Source: Acidobacteriota bacterium
Lineage (GTDB): Bacteria > Acidobacteriota > Blastocatellia > RBC074
DNA: 43,060 nt
Assembly: GCA_016789605.1 (NCBI GenBank)
Contig: JAEUQO010000314.1
Location: 1-43,060, forward strand
Direction of reading: 5' to 3'
Shown here piece after piece: positions 1 through 8,495 of the stretch. Under the pieces are notes generated by a model that saw only the letters and a list, made by a program, of their open reading frames with translations, had not been told where the DNA came from and ran no database searches. How positions within the stretch are numbered: position 1 is the stretch's first letter; every line of letters begins with the position of its first letter. Made by a program: the position numbers and the translations under genes.

Positions 1-1184
1 TCCGCCTGTGGATCAGTACCGAAAGCGAATTGCAGCACGCGCATGCCAGGGAAATCAAAAGCTTCGCGCAAGGCGTGCACCTCAGGTGTGATAAAGCCCA
101 GGTCTTCGGCGATGATCGGCAATCCGTTTCCGGTGCGCGGCGGCGTCAGTTTGCCTGTCGTCGTGCTGGTTTGCGCCAGCGCGTGCTGGATCGCCTGGAA
201 CAAATCTGCGCCTGGCCCTTCTTCCCACACGCCTTTGACAGCGGTCGTTTCGGTCGCAGGCACCGCCCAATACTTTTCAAACCCGCGAAAATGATCCAGC
301 CGCACCAGGTCCACTTGCGCCAGCGTTGCACGTACACGGCTAATCCACCAGCGATACCCATCTTCTTTCATCACGTCCCAACGGTACAGTGGATTTCCCC
401 AAAGCTGTCCGGTTTCGCTGAAATAATCGGGCGGCACCCCCGCTACTTTGGTGGGATTGCCAGCCTCATCCAGGTGAAACAGGTTGCGATTGCTCCAAAC
501 ATCCGCCGAATCGTGCGCGACAAAGATCGGCACATCCCCGATGATTTTGACGCCGTGCGCGGCAGCATACGCGGCAACTTGCAACCACTGTTTGAAAAAC
601 AAATATTGAATGAAGCGCTGATAGCTGATTTCGTGTTCGTGATTTTCACGAAAAAAGTGCATCGCGTTGTCTTCGCGATCGCGCAAATGCTCTTCCCACT
701 TCGTCCACGCTTGGCCGCCGCGCGCATCTTTGATGGCACGATACAAAACATAATCTTCCAGCCACCAGGCGGTCTGGCCGATAAAGGTCAGATATTCTCG
801 GCGAACATCCTCTGACGCGTGCGACATAAAGTTGGCATGCGCCTGGCGCAACAATGCAGTCTTGCACTCAATAACCGGCCCGTAATCCACTCGCTCAACA
901 GGGAATTGCGGCGCGGCATCCAACTCTGCTTGCGTCAACAAACCGTCTGCGACTAACGCGTCGAGGTTGATCAGCAACGGATTTCCGGCAAAGGCGGAAA
1001 AGCATTGATACGGCGAATCGCCATATCCGGTTGGTCCCAGCGGCAACACTTGCCAGAGCGATTGCCCTGTCTCTTCCAGAAAATCAATGAAGTCATAGGC
1101 CGCTTGCCCCAAATCACCGATCCCAAATCGCCCCGGCAACGATGTCGGATGTAGCAAAACCCCGCTTTCCCTGGGAAAACTCAT
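1..1184 (-). CDS. malQ: 4-alpha-glucanotransferase (amylomaltase, GH77), N-terminal 394 codons
   Basis: Cytoplasmic amylomaltase that transfers alpha-1,4-glucan segments between maltodextrins and glycogen or starch. Reading leftward from ATG at 1184, the frame stays open to the window edge, so the C-terminus is missing. The N-terminus has the GH77 signatures GVLLHPTSLPG and PLGPTGYGDSPYQ. The nucleophile Asp lies in VRLDHFRGFE (about D297) and the acid/base Glu in IIAEDLG (about E360). The third family carboxylate, in the THDN motif, would lie outside the window. The start is supported by AGGAG about nine bases upstream; a GTG two codons earlier is possible but too close to that site. The gene follows an apparent terminator of the upstream exported-protein operon, so it probably has its own promoter in 1185-1280. 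Family assignment is firm. Confidence 0.95.
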   Translation of the reverse strand, partial: MSFPRESGVLLHPTSLPGRFGIGDLGQAAYDFIDFLEETGQSLWQVLPLGPTGYGDSPYQCFSAFAGNPLLINLDALVADGLLTQAELDAAPQFPVERVDYGPVIECKTALLRQAHANFMSHASEDVRREYLTFIGQTAWWLEDYVLYRAIKDARGGQAWTKWEEHLRDREDNAMHFFRENHEHEISYQRFIQYLFFKQWLQVAAYAAAHGVKIIGDVPIFVAHDSADVWSNRNLFHLDEAGNPTKVAGVPPDYFSETGQLWGNPLYRWDVMKEDGYRWWISRVRATLAQVDLVRLDHFRGFEKYWAVPATETTAVKGVWEEGPGADLFQAIQHALAQTSTTTGKLTPPRTGNGLPIIAEDLGFITPEVHALREAFDFPGMRVLQFAFGTDPQA

Positions 1185-1284
1185 GCGCACATATCTCCTA
1201 GTTCTAGCCAGCCTTGGATTTGTAAGTCGTAGCGTTGAAGTACGCGTGCGATTCTAACACAGCCATCACAGACCGCCAGAAAGA

Positions 1285-1325
1285 GAGCCTCTGCCACGGG
1301 CGAAAACGCACGCGGACAGAGGCTC
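1285..1325 (-). terminator. Intrinsic terminator-like hairpin after the dioxygenase-like gene
   Basis: A 9-bp perfect stem (GAGCCTCTG at 1285-1293 with CAGAGGCTC at 1317-1325) encloses a further imperfect GC-rich stem closed by an AAAA/TTTT loop. On the minus strand it lies 44 bp beyond the stop of the 1369-1911 gene and is followed by a short T/C-rich run (TCTTTCT). The T run is weak, so efficiency is uncertain. It separates that operon from malQ. Confidence 0.6.
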
Positions 1326-1368
1326 ATAAAATAGTCAGAGAGATATGCTTAGCGGTTGGCGGAAACAA

Positions 1369-1911
1369 TCACTTTTGTAATTTCACGTCTTGCGTACAGC
1401 GCCATCCGCTCTGCCCGTCTCGCACAAGCGGGCGGATGGAAAACCCACTGAACTCACTGGCCGCTCTGGTCCGAATGTCGCTGTTGATTCTGGGATCGCC
1501 TTCAAACACGATTTCGAACACTCGCTCTTGATACCCCGGCGCGTTCACGTGGTAGTGAATGTGCGCAGGCGGCCCGTTTTCGCCGGGATACGGCGCAGGT
1601 TTGATCGTGATGTATTCGTACCGGCCTTGCGCATCGGTGCGCAAATAGCCACGCAGGCGCGGATTGCGGTTGTCATCTTTGGGGCCGGGCGTGTAACGCC
1701 CGGTCGCGTCCGTGTGATAGACATACACAGAAGCCCCCGCCACAGGTGTTTTGCCATCTGCGCCATAAACCACACCAGAGACCGTCAGCCGTTCGCCCGG
1801 CTCAGCCTTGCTTGTGATGGTGACCTTTGCCGGAGCGGTCTTTTCTGACACGGTGGGCGCTTGCGCCAGTGTCACAAGCGAAAAAAGCAGCAACCAAAGC
1901 ATTAGCTTCAT
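1369..1911 (-). CDS. Small exported intradiol ring-cleavage dioxygenase-like protein
   Basis: A 180-residue protein with an N-terminal signal peptide ([18 protein letters not shown]) and a single intradiol dioxygenase C-terminal domain. This fold binds non-haem Fe(III) and cleaves catechols in protocatechuate 3,4-dioxygenase and catechol 1,2-dioxygenase. The four metal ligands of the family are all visible: Tyr73 in ATGRY, Tyr108 in TIKPAPYP, and His117 and His119 in PAHIHYH. It is shorter than classical cytoplasmic enzymes and lacks their helical dimerisation domain, as in exported intradiol-like proteins whose substrates are mostly unknown. GGGAGG sits well before ATG. It starts 16 bp after the hydrolase-TPR gene and is probably last in that operon. 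Substrate is unknown; an aromatic or polyphenol is a guess. Confidence 0.85.
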   Translation of the reverse strand: MKLMLWLLLFSLVTLAQAPTVSEKTAPAKVTITSKAEPGERLTVSGVVYGADGKTPVAGASVYVYHTDATGRYTPGPKDDNRNPRLRGYLRTDAQGRYEYITIKPAPYPGENGPPAHIHYHVNAPGYQERVFEIVFEGDPRINSDIRTRAASEFSGFSIRPLVRDGQSGWRCTQDVKLQK

Positions 1912-1927
1912 AAACGCCTCCCTTGAA

Positions 1928-3235
1928 TTACGATTTGGGCAAACGCGTCAGCAGCTCCTGAAAACGCGTTTCTGTGCGCAGCGGAGCGAGGTCTTCGTCT
2001 GTTTCATAAGCATTACGATTGGTAAATCCTTCGGTGACGGCATTCGACAACGCATCCAGAGCTTTGTCTTTTTGGCCGATGCGCGTGTATCCGCAGGCCA
2101 AATTGAAATACGCCACGCCACGCGTGTTGGCTCCTGGCGGAATGCCCGCGTCAAACGCTTTCAGGTAAGCCGTGATGGCTTCTTCGTTGTGCCCCGCGTG
2201 AAGCAACGCCGAGGCGAGTTGCCCATAAACCAGGCTGTTGCGCATTCCGCCTTCGATTGCACTGCGCAATAAAGGAATCGCTTGTTCAAACTTTTGCTGG
2301 CTGAATTTGATCTGTCCCAAACCGGCCAACAATCCCGGATCGTTTGCGCCAAGCGACTGCGCCTTTTCATATGCGGCAGCGGCTTCGTCATAGCGGCGCA
2401 ATTGAGTCAGCACACGACCGTATTGCACCTGTGCAGTCGCGTCCTGCGGATTGTTTTTGAGCCAATTGGCCAATGCCTCAGCCGTTTGTTGCGGTTCGTT
2501 GCCATACATCGTCGCAACAACCGCGCGCGCGGGCGAAGGCTGCCACGACGGTTGAGGCACCGCTTCCAGATGTGATTTCCAAAATGCCAGGCTTTGCTGG
2601 ATCACGCGCCGCGCATCATCATTATCAGAAAACGCATCAAACGCGTGCGGCAAATTGCTGGCAAACAATAACGACCAGGGCGCACGAGCCTCAATGACGC
2701 GTTGCCACAGGGCTCCTAGCGGCGCACCAAGCCTTGGCGCGTCTCCCTGAGCAACAATGAACAGCACTGGCAAATCTGCGCGCAACCTGCCCGTCGGCAC
2801 GCCGCCGTAATACAACGCCGCCGCACGAATCCCCGACGCCGCGTGCTCGCCGATCAGATATTCATACGCGCCGCGCACATTTGCCGAAGCCGCATATACG
2901 CCTAGCCGGGCCGCGTCTATGCCATACTGCGCGCCTTGCTTGCGTAAAAAATCAAACACGCCACGCAGCGAATCCTGTATGTGTTCACCGTCAGCATCCA
3001 TTGAAATGCCAACCAAACCGTGCGCCGCCACCAATCGCGGCCACGATTGATAGATCGCCCAGCTTTTGACTTTGCTTTGCGCAGAATCGCCAATCGCGTT
3101 AAGGAACACGACCGCAGGGCGAGTCTCATCTGCCTTCATGTCCGGCGGCGTATAAATGTCTATCGCCAGATTGCTGAGGTAAGGCACGTTCTGCCGAATT
3201 TTGACCTGTTTTGTAGCAGGCACGTCATACACCAC
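1928..3235 (-). CDS. Alpha/beta hydrolase with C-terminal TPR repeats (body of an amber-interrupted gene)
   Basis: Residues 1-205 resemble a dienelactone-hydrolase-like alpha/beta hydrolase: the nucleophile Ser117 lies in GVYAASANV, an acidic residue in [10 protein letters not shown], and the His in [13 protein letters not shown]. Residues about 215-435 form TPR-like helices with [14 protein letters not shown] and [12 protein letters not shown] motifs. The frame shown opens at a GTG with no convincing ribosome binding site. The same frame continues upstream through LDATNWG, hits TAG at 3257-3259, and then continues into a clean signal peptide starting at ATG 3361. The original gene was therefore very probably 1928-3361 (477 residues, exported). 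As read here it is a pseudogene, a suppressed or recoded gene, or an assembly error. It sits 31 bp after the MBL lipoprotein gene and 16 bp before the dioxygenase-like gene. Confidence 0.75.
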   Translation of the reverse strand: MVYDVPATKQVKIRQNVPYLSNLAIDIYTPPDMKADETRPAVVFLNAIGDSAQSKVKSWAIYQSWPRLVAAHGLVGISMDADGEHIQDSLRGVFDFLRKQGAQYGIDAARLGVYAASANVRGAYEYLIGEHAASGIRAAALYYGGVPTGRLRADLPVLFIVAQGDAPRLGAPLGALWQRVIEARAPWSLLFASNLPHAFDAFSDNDDARRVIQQSLAFWKSHLEAVPQPSWQPSPARAVVATMYGNEPQQTAEALANWLKNNPQDATAQVQYGRVLTQLRRYDEAAAAYEKAQSLGANDPGLLAGLGQIKFSQQKFEQAIPLLRSAIEGGMRNSLVYGQLASALLHAGHNEEAITAYLKAFDAGIPPGANTRGVAYFNLACGYTRIGQKDKALDALSNAVTEGFTNRNAYETDEDLAPLRTETRFQELLTRLPKS

Positions 3236-3256
3236 ACCCCAGTTTGTGGCGTCGAG

Positions 3257-3361
3257 CTATGAACGCGGCGGCGTCTGCCCAGCGTTTTGTGCCAAGGCCG
3301 TGACGGTCAACAAACTTAAACCCAGCGCCACACAATAGATGGCAAACTTGCGAGGTAACAT
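3257..3361 (-). other. Signal-peptide leader of the hydrolase-TPR gene, ending in in-frame TAG
   Basis: From ATG 3361, preceded by GGGAGGGAAAG, 34 codons encode a good secretion signal (MLPRKFAIYCVALGLSLLTV, then TALA with predicted cleavage before Gln25) and end at amber codon 35. The hydrolase body resumes in exactly the same frame after the stop. No frameshift is needed: one base change would restore a full-length exported protein. Confidence 0.8.
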
Positions 3362-3392
3362 CTTTCCCTCCCGTGCTGACAGCTTGCGCTGC

Positions 3393-4277
3393 CTAATCGA
3401 ATTGCTTCTTTTCCAGCTCCTGCGTGAAGTAACTGGCATTGGGAAATTCCGCTTTGATTTGTGCCCACCGCTTTTGCCAGTTGTCGTGTCCGGTTCGCCC
3501 CGGCAAGAAATCTTGCTCCAGGTGCATCACGACAATATTGCGCGGTTGCATATGCTCCCGTACGGCGCGTTTAGATTCGTCATTGAGAAAGTACCAAAAC
3601 GGCAAGAACGCGACATCAATGCGCTCTTTGGCCACCTCGTACTTTTGGAAGACTGACGGCTCGGCTTCGGAATCGCCGATGTGCAAAATGCGTTTCCCAC
3701 CAAGTTCGATAATGAAGCCCAAATTCTCTGTCGGGCGTGTGCGGCCGTGATGAATGTTCAGCAACTGCACATCAATGCCCCGATGCCGATGTCGCAATCG
3801 CTCTCCTTCTTTGGGCAAGGCAGCCATCACGCGCGATTTGACCGGTTCGAACTTTCCGGTCGCGCGCAACTTGTCAGCGGCTTGATTCGTGGAAAAGAAA
3901 AACGCTTGCGGATTGTGCGTCAGATGGCTGAGGACAGATTCGGCGTTGAAATGGTCGTCATGAAAGTGCGTCGCAAAAACGGCATCTACATCGGCGTAAG
4001 GCGCTCGCGCTTGTTCGAGCAACTCACGTTGCGCGGGCGAAACCGCTGCATAATGGCGCAACCCTTTGCCAAAGAGCGCGTCAAGCAACACTTTGTGGCC
4101 GCCTCCTGCCACCATAAATCCTTCGTTGGCCAGATACGTGACCTCAAGCGAAGCGGCGTTGATGTTGATAAGAGGGGTTTCGGTCACAGCCTGGGCAGAC
4201 GCAAACGGCGGCTGAGATTGACACGCCGTCAGCCAAACAAACAGCAGCGAGGCGACGATGCAAAAAGTGTTTTTCAT
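3393..4277 (-). CDS. Metallo-beta-lactamase-fold hydrolase, lipoprotein
   Basis: A 294-residue protein with a lipoprotein signal (lipobox LTAC, Cys19), so probably membrane-anchored and facing the periplasm. The metal-binding motif is THFHDDH (H104, H106, D108, H109). Further family features follow: HHGRTRPTENLGFIIELGGK, an IGDSE segment with a ligand-like Asp, and VVMHLEQDF with a late His. The pattern resembles UlaG/RomA-like MBL proteins rather than antibiotic-degrading beta-lactamases; the substrate cannot be named. AGGAGC precedes the ATG. It appears to be the first gene of an operon with the hydrolase-TPR and dioxygenase-like genes, with 31-bp and 16-bp gaps. All three carry export signals, so a shared envelope catabolic role is plausible. 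Confidence 0.87.
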   Translation of the reverse strand: MKNTFCIVASLLFVWLTACQSQPPFASAQAVTETPLININAASLEVTYLANEGFMVAGGGHKVLLDALFGKGLRHYAAVSPAQRELLEQARAPYADVDAVFATHFHDDHFNAESVLSHLTHNPQAFFFSTNQAADKLRATGKFEPVKSRVMAALPKEGERLRHRHRGIDVQLLNIHHGRTRPTENLGFIIELGGKRILHIGDSEAEPSVFQKYEVAKERIDVAFLPFWYFLNDESKRAVREHMQPRNIVVMHLEQDFLPGRTGHDNWQKRWAQIKAEFPNASYFTQELEKKQFD

Positions 4278-4403
4278 AGACAGCTCCTTTTCAGCAAGTG
4301 CCTGATAGCTTAACGCTGACAGATCGTGCCGGGCATGGACCTGTAACTGTTCAGTAATGTCTTTTGCATCTTTTTACAAACGCCAATTGAGACAAGACAA
4401 AAA

Positions 4404-4442
4404 GCCACGGCGTGCTCAAAATGATTTTGAGCACGCCGTGGC
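4404..4442. terminator. Perfect 39-bp palindrome, likely terminator of the 4491-6446 gene
   Basis: GCCACGGCGTGCTCAAAAT (4404-4422) is the exact inverse complement of 4424-4442 around one central base. It lies 49 bp beyond the stop of the minus-strand exported-protein gene and 127 bp before the start of the next minus-strand gene. A-rich sequence on the left gives a short U-rich tail (GGCTTTTTGTCTTGTC) to a minus-strand transcript. Just upstream, 4455-4488 carries three near-copies of ACAGATGCGC, with no evident role. Confidence 0.8.
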
Positions 4443-4490
4443 AATCCCTGGAAACACAGATGCGCACAGATGCGCACAGCACAGATGCGG

Positions 4491-6446
4491 TTATTTTTCC
4501 TTCGGAGTTGGCGCGGGTTTTCCTGTCAGGCTTTTGGTCTTTTTGAGGTCTTCCTGAATCCCTTTTGCGATGCCAAGCTGCGCCAGCGATTTCAATCCCG
4601 GGTGCAAAAATGCGGCAGCCAAATCTTGCGAACGGCTTAAATCACGTCGGCTCAAGTCTTTGAACAATGGGCCGAGCGTTTCTGTCACGTCAAAATAATC
4701 ATCTTCCCTGAGAATCAAATTCGGCTGTTCGATCCAGCTTGCCAATCCTTTGGCCAATCCGGTCTTGCCCGCATATGGATCGGCAATGTCTGATTTATTC
4801 AATACAGAGACCGCCAGATTGGCAGCGCTGAAACTATCTTCCGGCTCATCACCCAACCGCGCTTTGGCAATCGTAATCACCCCTTTGGCCACATAAAGCG
4901 ATGGTGTTTCACGATCCAGATTGGCGAGCGCATCCGCATAAAAATTGCGGACAAGCTGTTTGTCCTGTTTGGCGCTGAGCATCGCTTTGGCGGCATGATC
5001 AACGATCAAACTCAGTCCCATCGGGTCGGCAACCTTCAAGGCCAGGCTTCTGGCTTGCGCCCAATCCTTCTCTTGCAGAGATTTTTTCACCAACGGGCCG
5101 TAAACGCCGATGCTGGTTTGCCGACGCAAACTTTCATCGCTGATGCGCCCCAGCAAGCGTTCTGCCAGCTGAAGGTCCGCCTTCTCTGCGGCTTCGATTG
5201 CCAAACGCCGATATTCAGCGTCTTTGAGCTTTTGATCGCGTACAGCATCCAGCTTTTGCGAAGAGTGCTCGATTTCCGCTGTATCACCGGGCGAGGCCGC
5301 CGAACCACCTGACATGCTGATCATCTTACTTGGCACTGTTACAGGAGGACGGCTGGCCAGCAACTTCTCGGCTTCGCTCGCCAACCGAACAAATTCTTCC
5401 TGCCAAGCCGGATATGACAGCGATTGCGTGACGCCTTTATTTGCCGCCGTCAACAAATCCCGGCAATCGCCCAGACTCAAGTCTGGTCTCATCGCCAGTC
5501 GCAGCCGCGTGGCGAGCGCCTGAAAATATCGTTCACTCATTTGCGGCGACAGAAACGAATACAGGCGAGTAACCAGAAACAGATTGGATGTCGGCCCGAC
5601 AGGCAATTTGTCTAGGTAAACCAGCGCGAGTTGTTCTGCCAACTGCTTATCCCGATACCAGAGCTGTGTCAGGAAGGTAGCAGCGGCATAAACAGCTCCA
5701 GACGAAAGCCCCATCTCAGCCAGCGTCATTGCCTTCTCAGGCTCGCGCTGAATTTGCTCTACGGCAATGGCGATGATTGCCGTTCCGCCTTCCACGTCAG
5801 AAATCGCGGCAGGTTTTGTCTTGCCTTCACCTGTCGCCGCGTCGCCAGTCCACTCCTTGACGAGTTCCGGGTTGAGCTTGGCAATCTTTCGTAAGATGGC
5901 CTGTTTCAAACGCGCCCGCTCAGCCTCTGACATCTTGTTGCCAAATGCGGGACGTGACGAACTGTTCTTTTCTCCCATCAGCTCGCGCAACCGCGCCCAG
6001 GCGCTTTTCAACTCTTCATGGGCACGCTCACGGTCTGTCTCCCACAACAACGAAGCCGCTTCGACCTGTACCCAAATACTGTATTCAACCGGTTCAATGC
6101 GAAACGCAGAAGCCAACACATTGGCCAGCGTCGCTTCCACCCATTGCTCTTTTTCTTTCAGCGAGACCGTCGGCGTAGCCTTCCCTGGCGTACCGTCTTC
6201 CTTTTTCTCCGAAATTCCGTTTTTCTGAGGGGCTGCTTTTCCAGACTCATTTCCGGTAGCTTTGCCAACTGGCTTCTCCTGTTTATTGGCGAAGGTTTGA
6301 CTTCCCTCTGCGTCCAGGAGCCTTTTGGCTTCAATTTCTTCAAGACCTTGATAAACAGCATCGGCTCTGTCCGCACCAACAAGAAAGATGATGACTAGCA
6401 ATACTGAGATGAACGCCCGAATCAAGGGTTGAGAATACGTATTCAT
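4491..6446 (-). CDS. Large exported protein of unknown function
   Basis: 651 residues from ATG 6446. The N-terminus is a signal peptide or membrane anchor (MNTYSQPLIR, then AFISVLLVIIFLVGA, then DRADA). A charged, Lys/Gly/Pro-rich spacer follows, with repeated KxxGK-type segments, then a long mostly helical body rich in Leu, Ala and Glu that may contain TPR-like or solenoid helices (AEKADLQLAERLLGRI, AKARLGDEPEDSF). The C-terminus is Lys/Pro-rich (KPAPTPKEK). I recognise no catalytic motif. The frame extends upstream to ATG 6482, but that codon lies inside the hairpin of the preceding gene's terminator, so 6446 is preferred. Neither start has a strong ribosome binding site. It follows a sigma-factor gene and a Cys-rich exported-protein gene on the same strand. 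Confidence 0.75.
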   Translation of the reverse strand: MNTYSQPLIRAFISVLLVIIFLVGADRADAVYQGLEEIEAKRLLDAEGSQTFANKQEKPVGKATGNESGKAAPQKNGISEKKEDGTPGKATPTVSLKEKEQWVEATLANVLASAFRIEPVEYSIWVQVEAASLLWETDRERAHEELKSAWARLRELMGEKNSSSRPAFGNKMSEAERARLKQAILRKIAKLNPELVKEWTGDAATGEGKTKPAAISDVEGGTAIIAIAVEQIQREPEKAMTLAEMGLSSGAVYAAATFLTQLWYRDKQLAEQLALVYLDKLPVGPTSNLFLVTRLYSFLSPQMSERYFQALATRLRLAMRPDLSLGDCRDLLTAANKGVTQSLSYPAWQEEFVRLASEAEKLLASRPPVTVPSKMISMSGGSAASPGDTAEIEHSSQKLDAVRDQKLKDAEYRRLAIEAAEKADLQLAERLLGRISDESLRRQTSIGVYGPLVKKSLQEKDWAQARSLALKVADPMGLSLIVDHAAKAMLSAKQDKQLVRNFYADALANLDRETPSLYVAKGVITIAKARLGDEPEDSFSAANLAVSVLNKSDIADPYAGKTGLAKGLASWIEQPNLILREDDYFDVTETLGPLFKDLSRRDLSRSQDLAAAFLHPGLKSLAQLGIAKGIQEDLKKTKSLTGKPAPTPKEK

Positions 6447-6453
6447 AGTGTTC

Positions 6454-6512
6454 AAAAAAGAAGCGGAGGCATTCCAACGCATCAACTTACCAGCGCTTAA
6501 TGCCTCTGCTTC
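6454..6512 (-). terminator. Intrinsic terminator after the Cys-rich protein gene
   Basis: GAAGCGGAGGCATT (6460-6473) pairs with AATGCCTCTGCTTC (6499-6512), 13 of 14 canonical pairs plus one wobble. On the minus strand it is followed directly by CTTTTTT (6454-6459), the classic rho-independent layout. It begins 33 bp past the stop of the 6546-7037 gene. It ends only about 8 bp before the preferred start of the next gene, so it may act as an attenuator between the two. Confidence 0.75.
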
Positions 6513-6545
6513 ATCGCAAAAGGGAGAGTCCTAACTATCTAGGGC

Positions 6546-7037
6546 TTAATTCGCATACGGGTTGCAATTTACAACTGAACTACAAGAACCAGGGTTGCCA
6601 CACCAACAACACCGCATCTCACACTCTGATAAAGCTTGCATAAACGTTCCAACCCCGCAAGACAAACCTCCTCCACAATTACCACCACAACTATCGCTTG
6701 AAGGGCATCCCTCATCAAAGCTCAAGGCAGGCAGGATATTCATGCCGAGCGAGCGAAAATTAAGCGGATTTTCTGGTTGCGCCTTCCACCAGTCTTTTAT
6801 CTGAATAGGAGCTGCCGGGGGAGCGATCCCCTTGGCCGGTGCTTGATATTTCAGCGTCGCCCTTGCCATAGACAGCTTGCCATTGGTGCATTTATTCGCC
6901 AAAGACTTTTTCGCTGGCGCCGTCAGACCGGGCTGCGTGCCAAACACTAACATCGCTGAAACAGTTAAGGCAGATGTAAACATAACCGCCATCAAAAGAC
7001 TTCCCCAACCACTTCGAGTTTGCTTGCTGATTCGCAT
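6546..7037 (-). CDS. Exported Cys-rich protein of unknown function
   Basis: 163 residues from ATG 7037, chosen over the longer frame to 7082 because AGGAGG sits seven bases upstream. The N-terminus has basic residues (MRISKQTRSGW) followed by a hydrophobic stretch to about residue 35, fitting a signal peptide. The middle is Ala/Pro-rich. The last 50 residues contain ten cysteines in a Gly/Ser-rich context, with patterns CGGNCGGG and ECEMRCCWC, ending NCNPYAN. One more Cys lies just after the signal region. This could be a disulfide-stabilised secreted domain, a metal-binding peptide or a modified-peptide precursor; no recognised family fits. A terminator follows. A sigma-factor gene lies 229 bp upstream on the same strand. 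Confidence 0.75.
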   Translation of the reverse strand: MRISKQTRSGWGSLLMAVMFTSALTVSAMLVFGTQPGLTAPAKKSLANKCTNGKLSMARATLKYQAPAKGIAPPAAPIQIKDWWKAQPENPLNFRSLGMNILPALSFDEGCPSSDSCGGNCGGGLSCGVGTFMQALSECEMRCCWCGNPGSCSSVVNCNPYAN

Positions 7038-7266
7038 TCGAAACCTCCTGTAAAGGAAAAGGGTGAACAACCAGATCAACAAATGTCATGCGCGGGCTTG
7101 GGTGAAGACACACTTCACCGCCTCTACCCAACATTTGAAAGATTATGGTTGTGATGCGACAAAAATCGCCGGATGCGATATTTGCGCTCGACGCTGAATT
7201 CGAACTCACCTATTTAGTGTGACTTGCTACAAAAATCTTGATAAAGAAATAACACTTTTGATCCCT

Positions 7267-7821
7267 TTATTCTGACGTTTCGAGATGGACTAGCCCCTTA
7301 AGCTTTTTGATCAATAGGCTTCTCTCCCGATAAACAGTCTCTTTTTTAATGTGCATTCTGCGAGAAATTTCTTCAGCTTTCTCCCCAGAAATGATGTAAG
7401 CAAAGAGCTTTTGCTCATGAGCAGTCAACTTGCTTGCGGCAGAGTACAGCCACTGTTGATGCTCTGCAGCGAGCAGTTTTTCTTCCTGATCAGGAAGAAA
7501 AACAAAAGCATCAGGAGACAAGTCTTGCAACGATGACTCCCGCCTTTTCTCATTCAGCCGCCGTAACGTGTATCGTCTTGAAATTGTGAATAACCAGGTT
7601 TGTGGTTCGGACAGATTGTTGAATGAGCGTAGGATGCGAAAATCGTTGTCTAACAATAACAACAGGATTCGCTGCACCAATCCTTCAAATTCCTCGGGGC
7701 TCGGCTTATAGCCCAGACTATGACAAGCTTTACGAACAATGGTTGGAACATCGGCAAACAGGCACTGAAACAAGCGTTCAGGGTCGCTTGCAGTTGCGGC
7801 AGGCAAAGACGCATTTGGCAT
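7267..7821 (-). CDS. ECF-like RNA polymerase sigma factor
   Basis: 184 residues from ATG 7821, with GGAGAG five bases upstream. The open frame extends to 7944, but the extra residues look non-coding. Region-2-like sequence runs through ILRSFNNLSEPQTWLFTISR and RYTLRRLNEKRRE, matching the FRGES..TWLYRIARN..D..R pattern of sigma-70 region 2. A C-terminal helix-turn-helix (AEEISRRMHIKKETVYRERS) fits region 4.2. The linker is acidic. It would direct core RNA polymerase to a small regulon. No anti-sigma factor gene is adjacent; the downstream genes encode exported proteins that may be targets. Overall similarity to canonical ECF factors is modest. Confidence 0.78.
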   Translation of the reverse strand: MPNASLPAATASDPERLFQCLFADVPTIVRKACHSLGYKPSPEEFEGLVQRILLLLLDNDFRILRSFNNLSEPQTWLFTISRRYTLRRLNEKRRESSLQDLSPDAFVFLPDQEEKLLAAEHQQWLYSAASKLTAHEQKLFAYIISGEKAEEISRRMHIKKETVYRERSLLIKKLKGLVHLETSE

Positions 7822-8074
7822 GTACTCTCCGTGGTTATTGAGACAATAAACCCTGTAATAAGAGAGAAAAACTCCAAACCTAGATTTTGCTATGTGGAAA
7901 GTCAGACAGCGAGTGGAAGATATCACAAAGGCCAGCCATGGCAAAAATATTTACACTCAATAAGGCGGACTTATCTTTTTTGCCAACAACGGTCAAAAAG
8001 CACACATCACCAAGCCATCAAGCAATGGCGAAACGGTATAAACGTGTGCCTTATAGAGGTTCTAGCCTGGGAAA
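7822..8074. other. AT-rich intergenic gap between cdd and the sigma-factor gene
   Basis: 253 bp with no supported gene. It should hold the 3' end of the nucleoside operon transcript and the promoter of the sigma-factor gene. I see no convincing terminator hairpin after cdd. A plus-strand open frame through here runs antisense into cdd and looks like chance. Confidence 0.4.
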
Positions 8075-8470
8075 TTACAAGAAGCTCTGGTCAAAGGCAG
8101 CGGGCAGAAGTTCGCTGACTTTACGGGATTCGGCTTGGCCGTGCAGGTTGGCCATGACGATTTCGGTTTCAGGGGCGCACAGTTCAGAAATGACCTGGCG
8201 GCAGGCGCCACAGGGGGGCACCGGCGCGTGCGCGTCGGCAATGACTGCCAATTTGATGAAATCACGCGCGCCTTCTGACACAGCTTTGGTCAAGGCAACG
8301 CGTTCGGCGCAGATAGTCAACCCGAAGCTGGAATTTTCGACATTACAACCGGTAAAGATACGCCCATCGCGGCATTCCACCACTGCGCCAACCGGAAATT
8401 TGGAATAAGGCGCGTGCGCAAATTCACGCGCTTGGCGGGCCAGTTCAATCAACTCTTCGTTACTTCGCAC
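8075..8470 (-). CDS. cdd: Cytidine deaminase
   Basis: Hydrolytic deamination of cytidine and deoxycytidine to uridine and deoxyuridine. From GTG 8470 the protein has 131 residues, the usual length of the small tetrameric zinc class. Motifs are FPVGAVVE, TGCNVENSSFG, the first zinc Cys and catalytic Glu in CAERVAL (C54, E56), and PCGACRQV supplying C87 and C90. An ATG at 8515 would add 15 residues and overlap udk. The GTG is preferred because AAGGGGA lies just upstream and the protein then begins where homologues do (SNEELIELARQA). It is the last gene of the nucleoside operon, 25 bp after udk, and complements the kinase and phosphorylase upstream. Confidence 0.93.
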   Translation of the reverse strand: MRSNEELIELARQAREFAHAPYSKFPVGAVVECRDGRIFTGCNVENSSFGLTICAERVALTKAVSEGARDFIKLAVIADAHAPVPPCGACRQVISELCAPETEIVMANLHGQAESRKVSELLPAAFDQSFL

Positions 8471-8495
8471 AATTCCCCTTTTTGCCGGTGCGCGC

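Noticed and set aside
30..815. Plus-strand open frame of 261 codons
   Set aside because: Exactly antisense to malQ, whose protein carries all GH77 motifs; the plus frame has no recognisable features.
4455..4488. Three near-copies of ACAGATGCGC
   Set aside because: Too short and imperfect to assign a function; likely slippage between gene and terminator.
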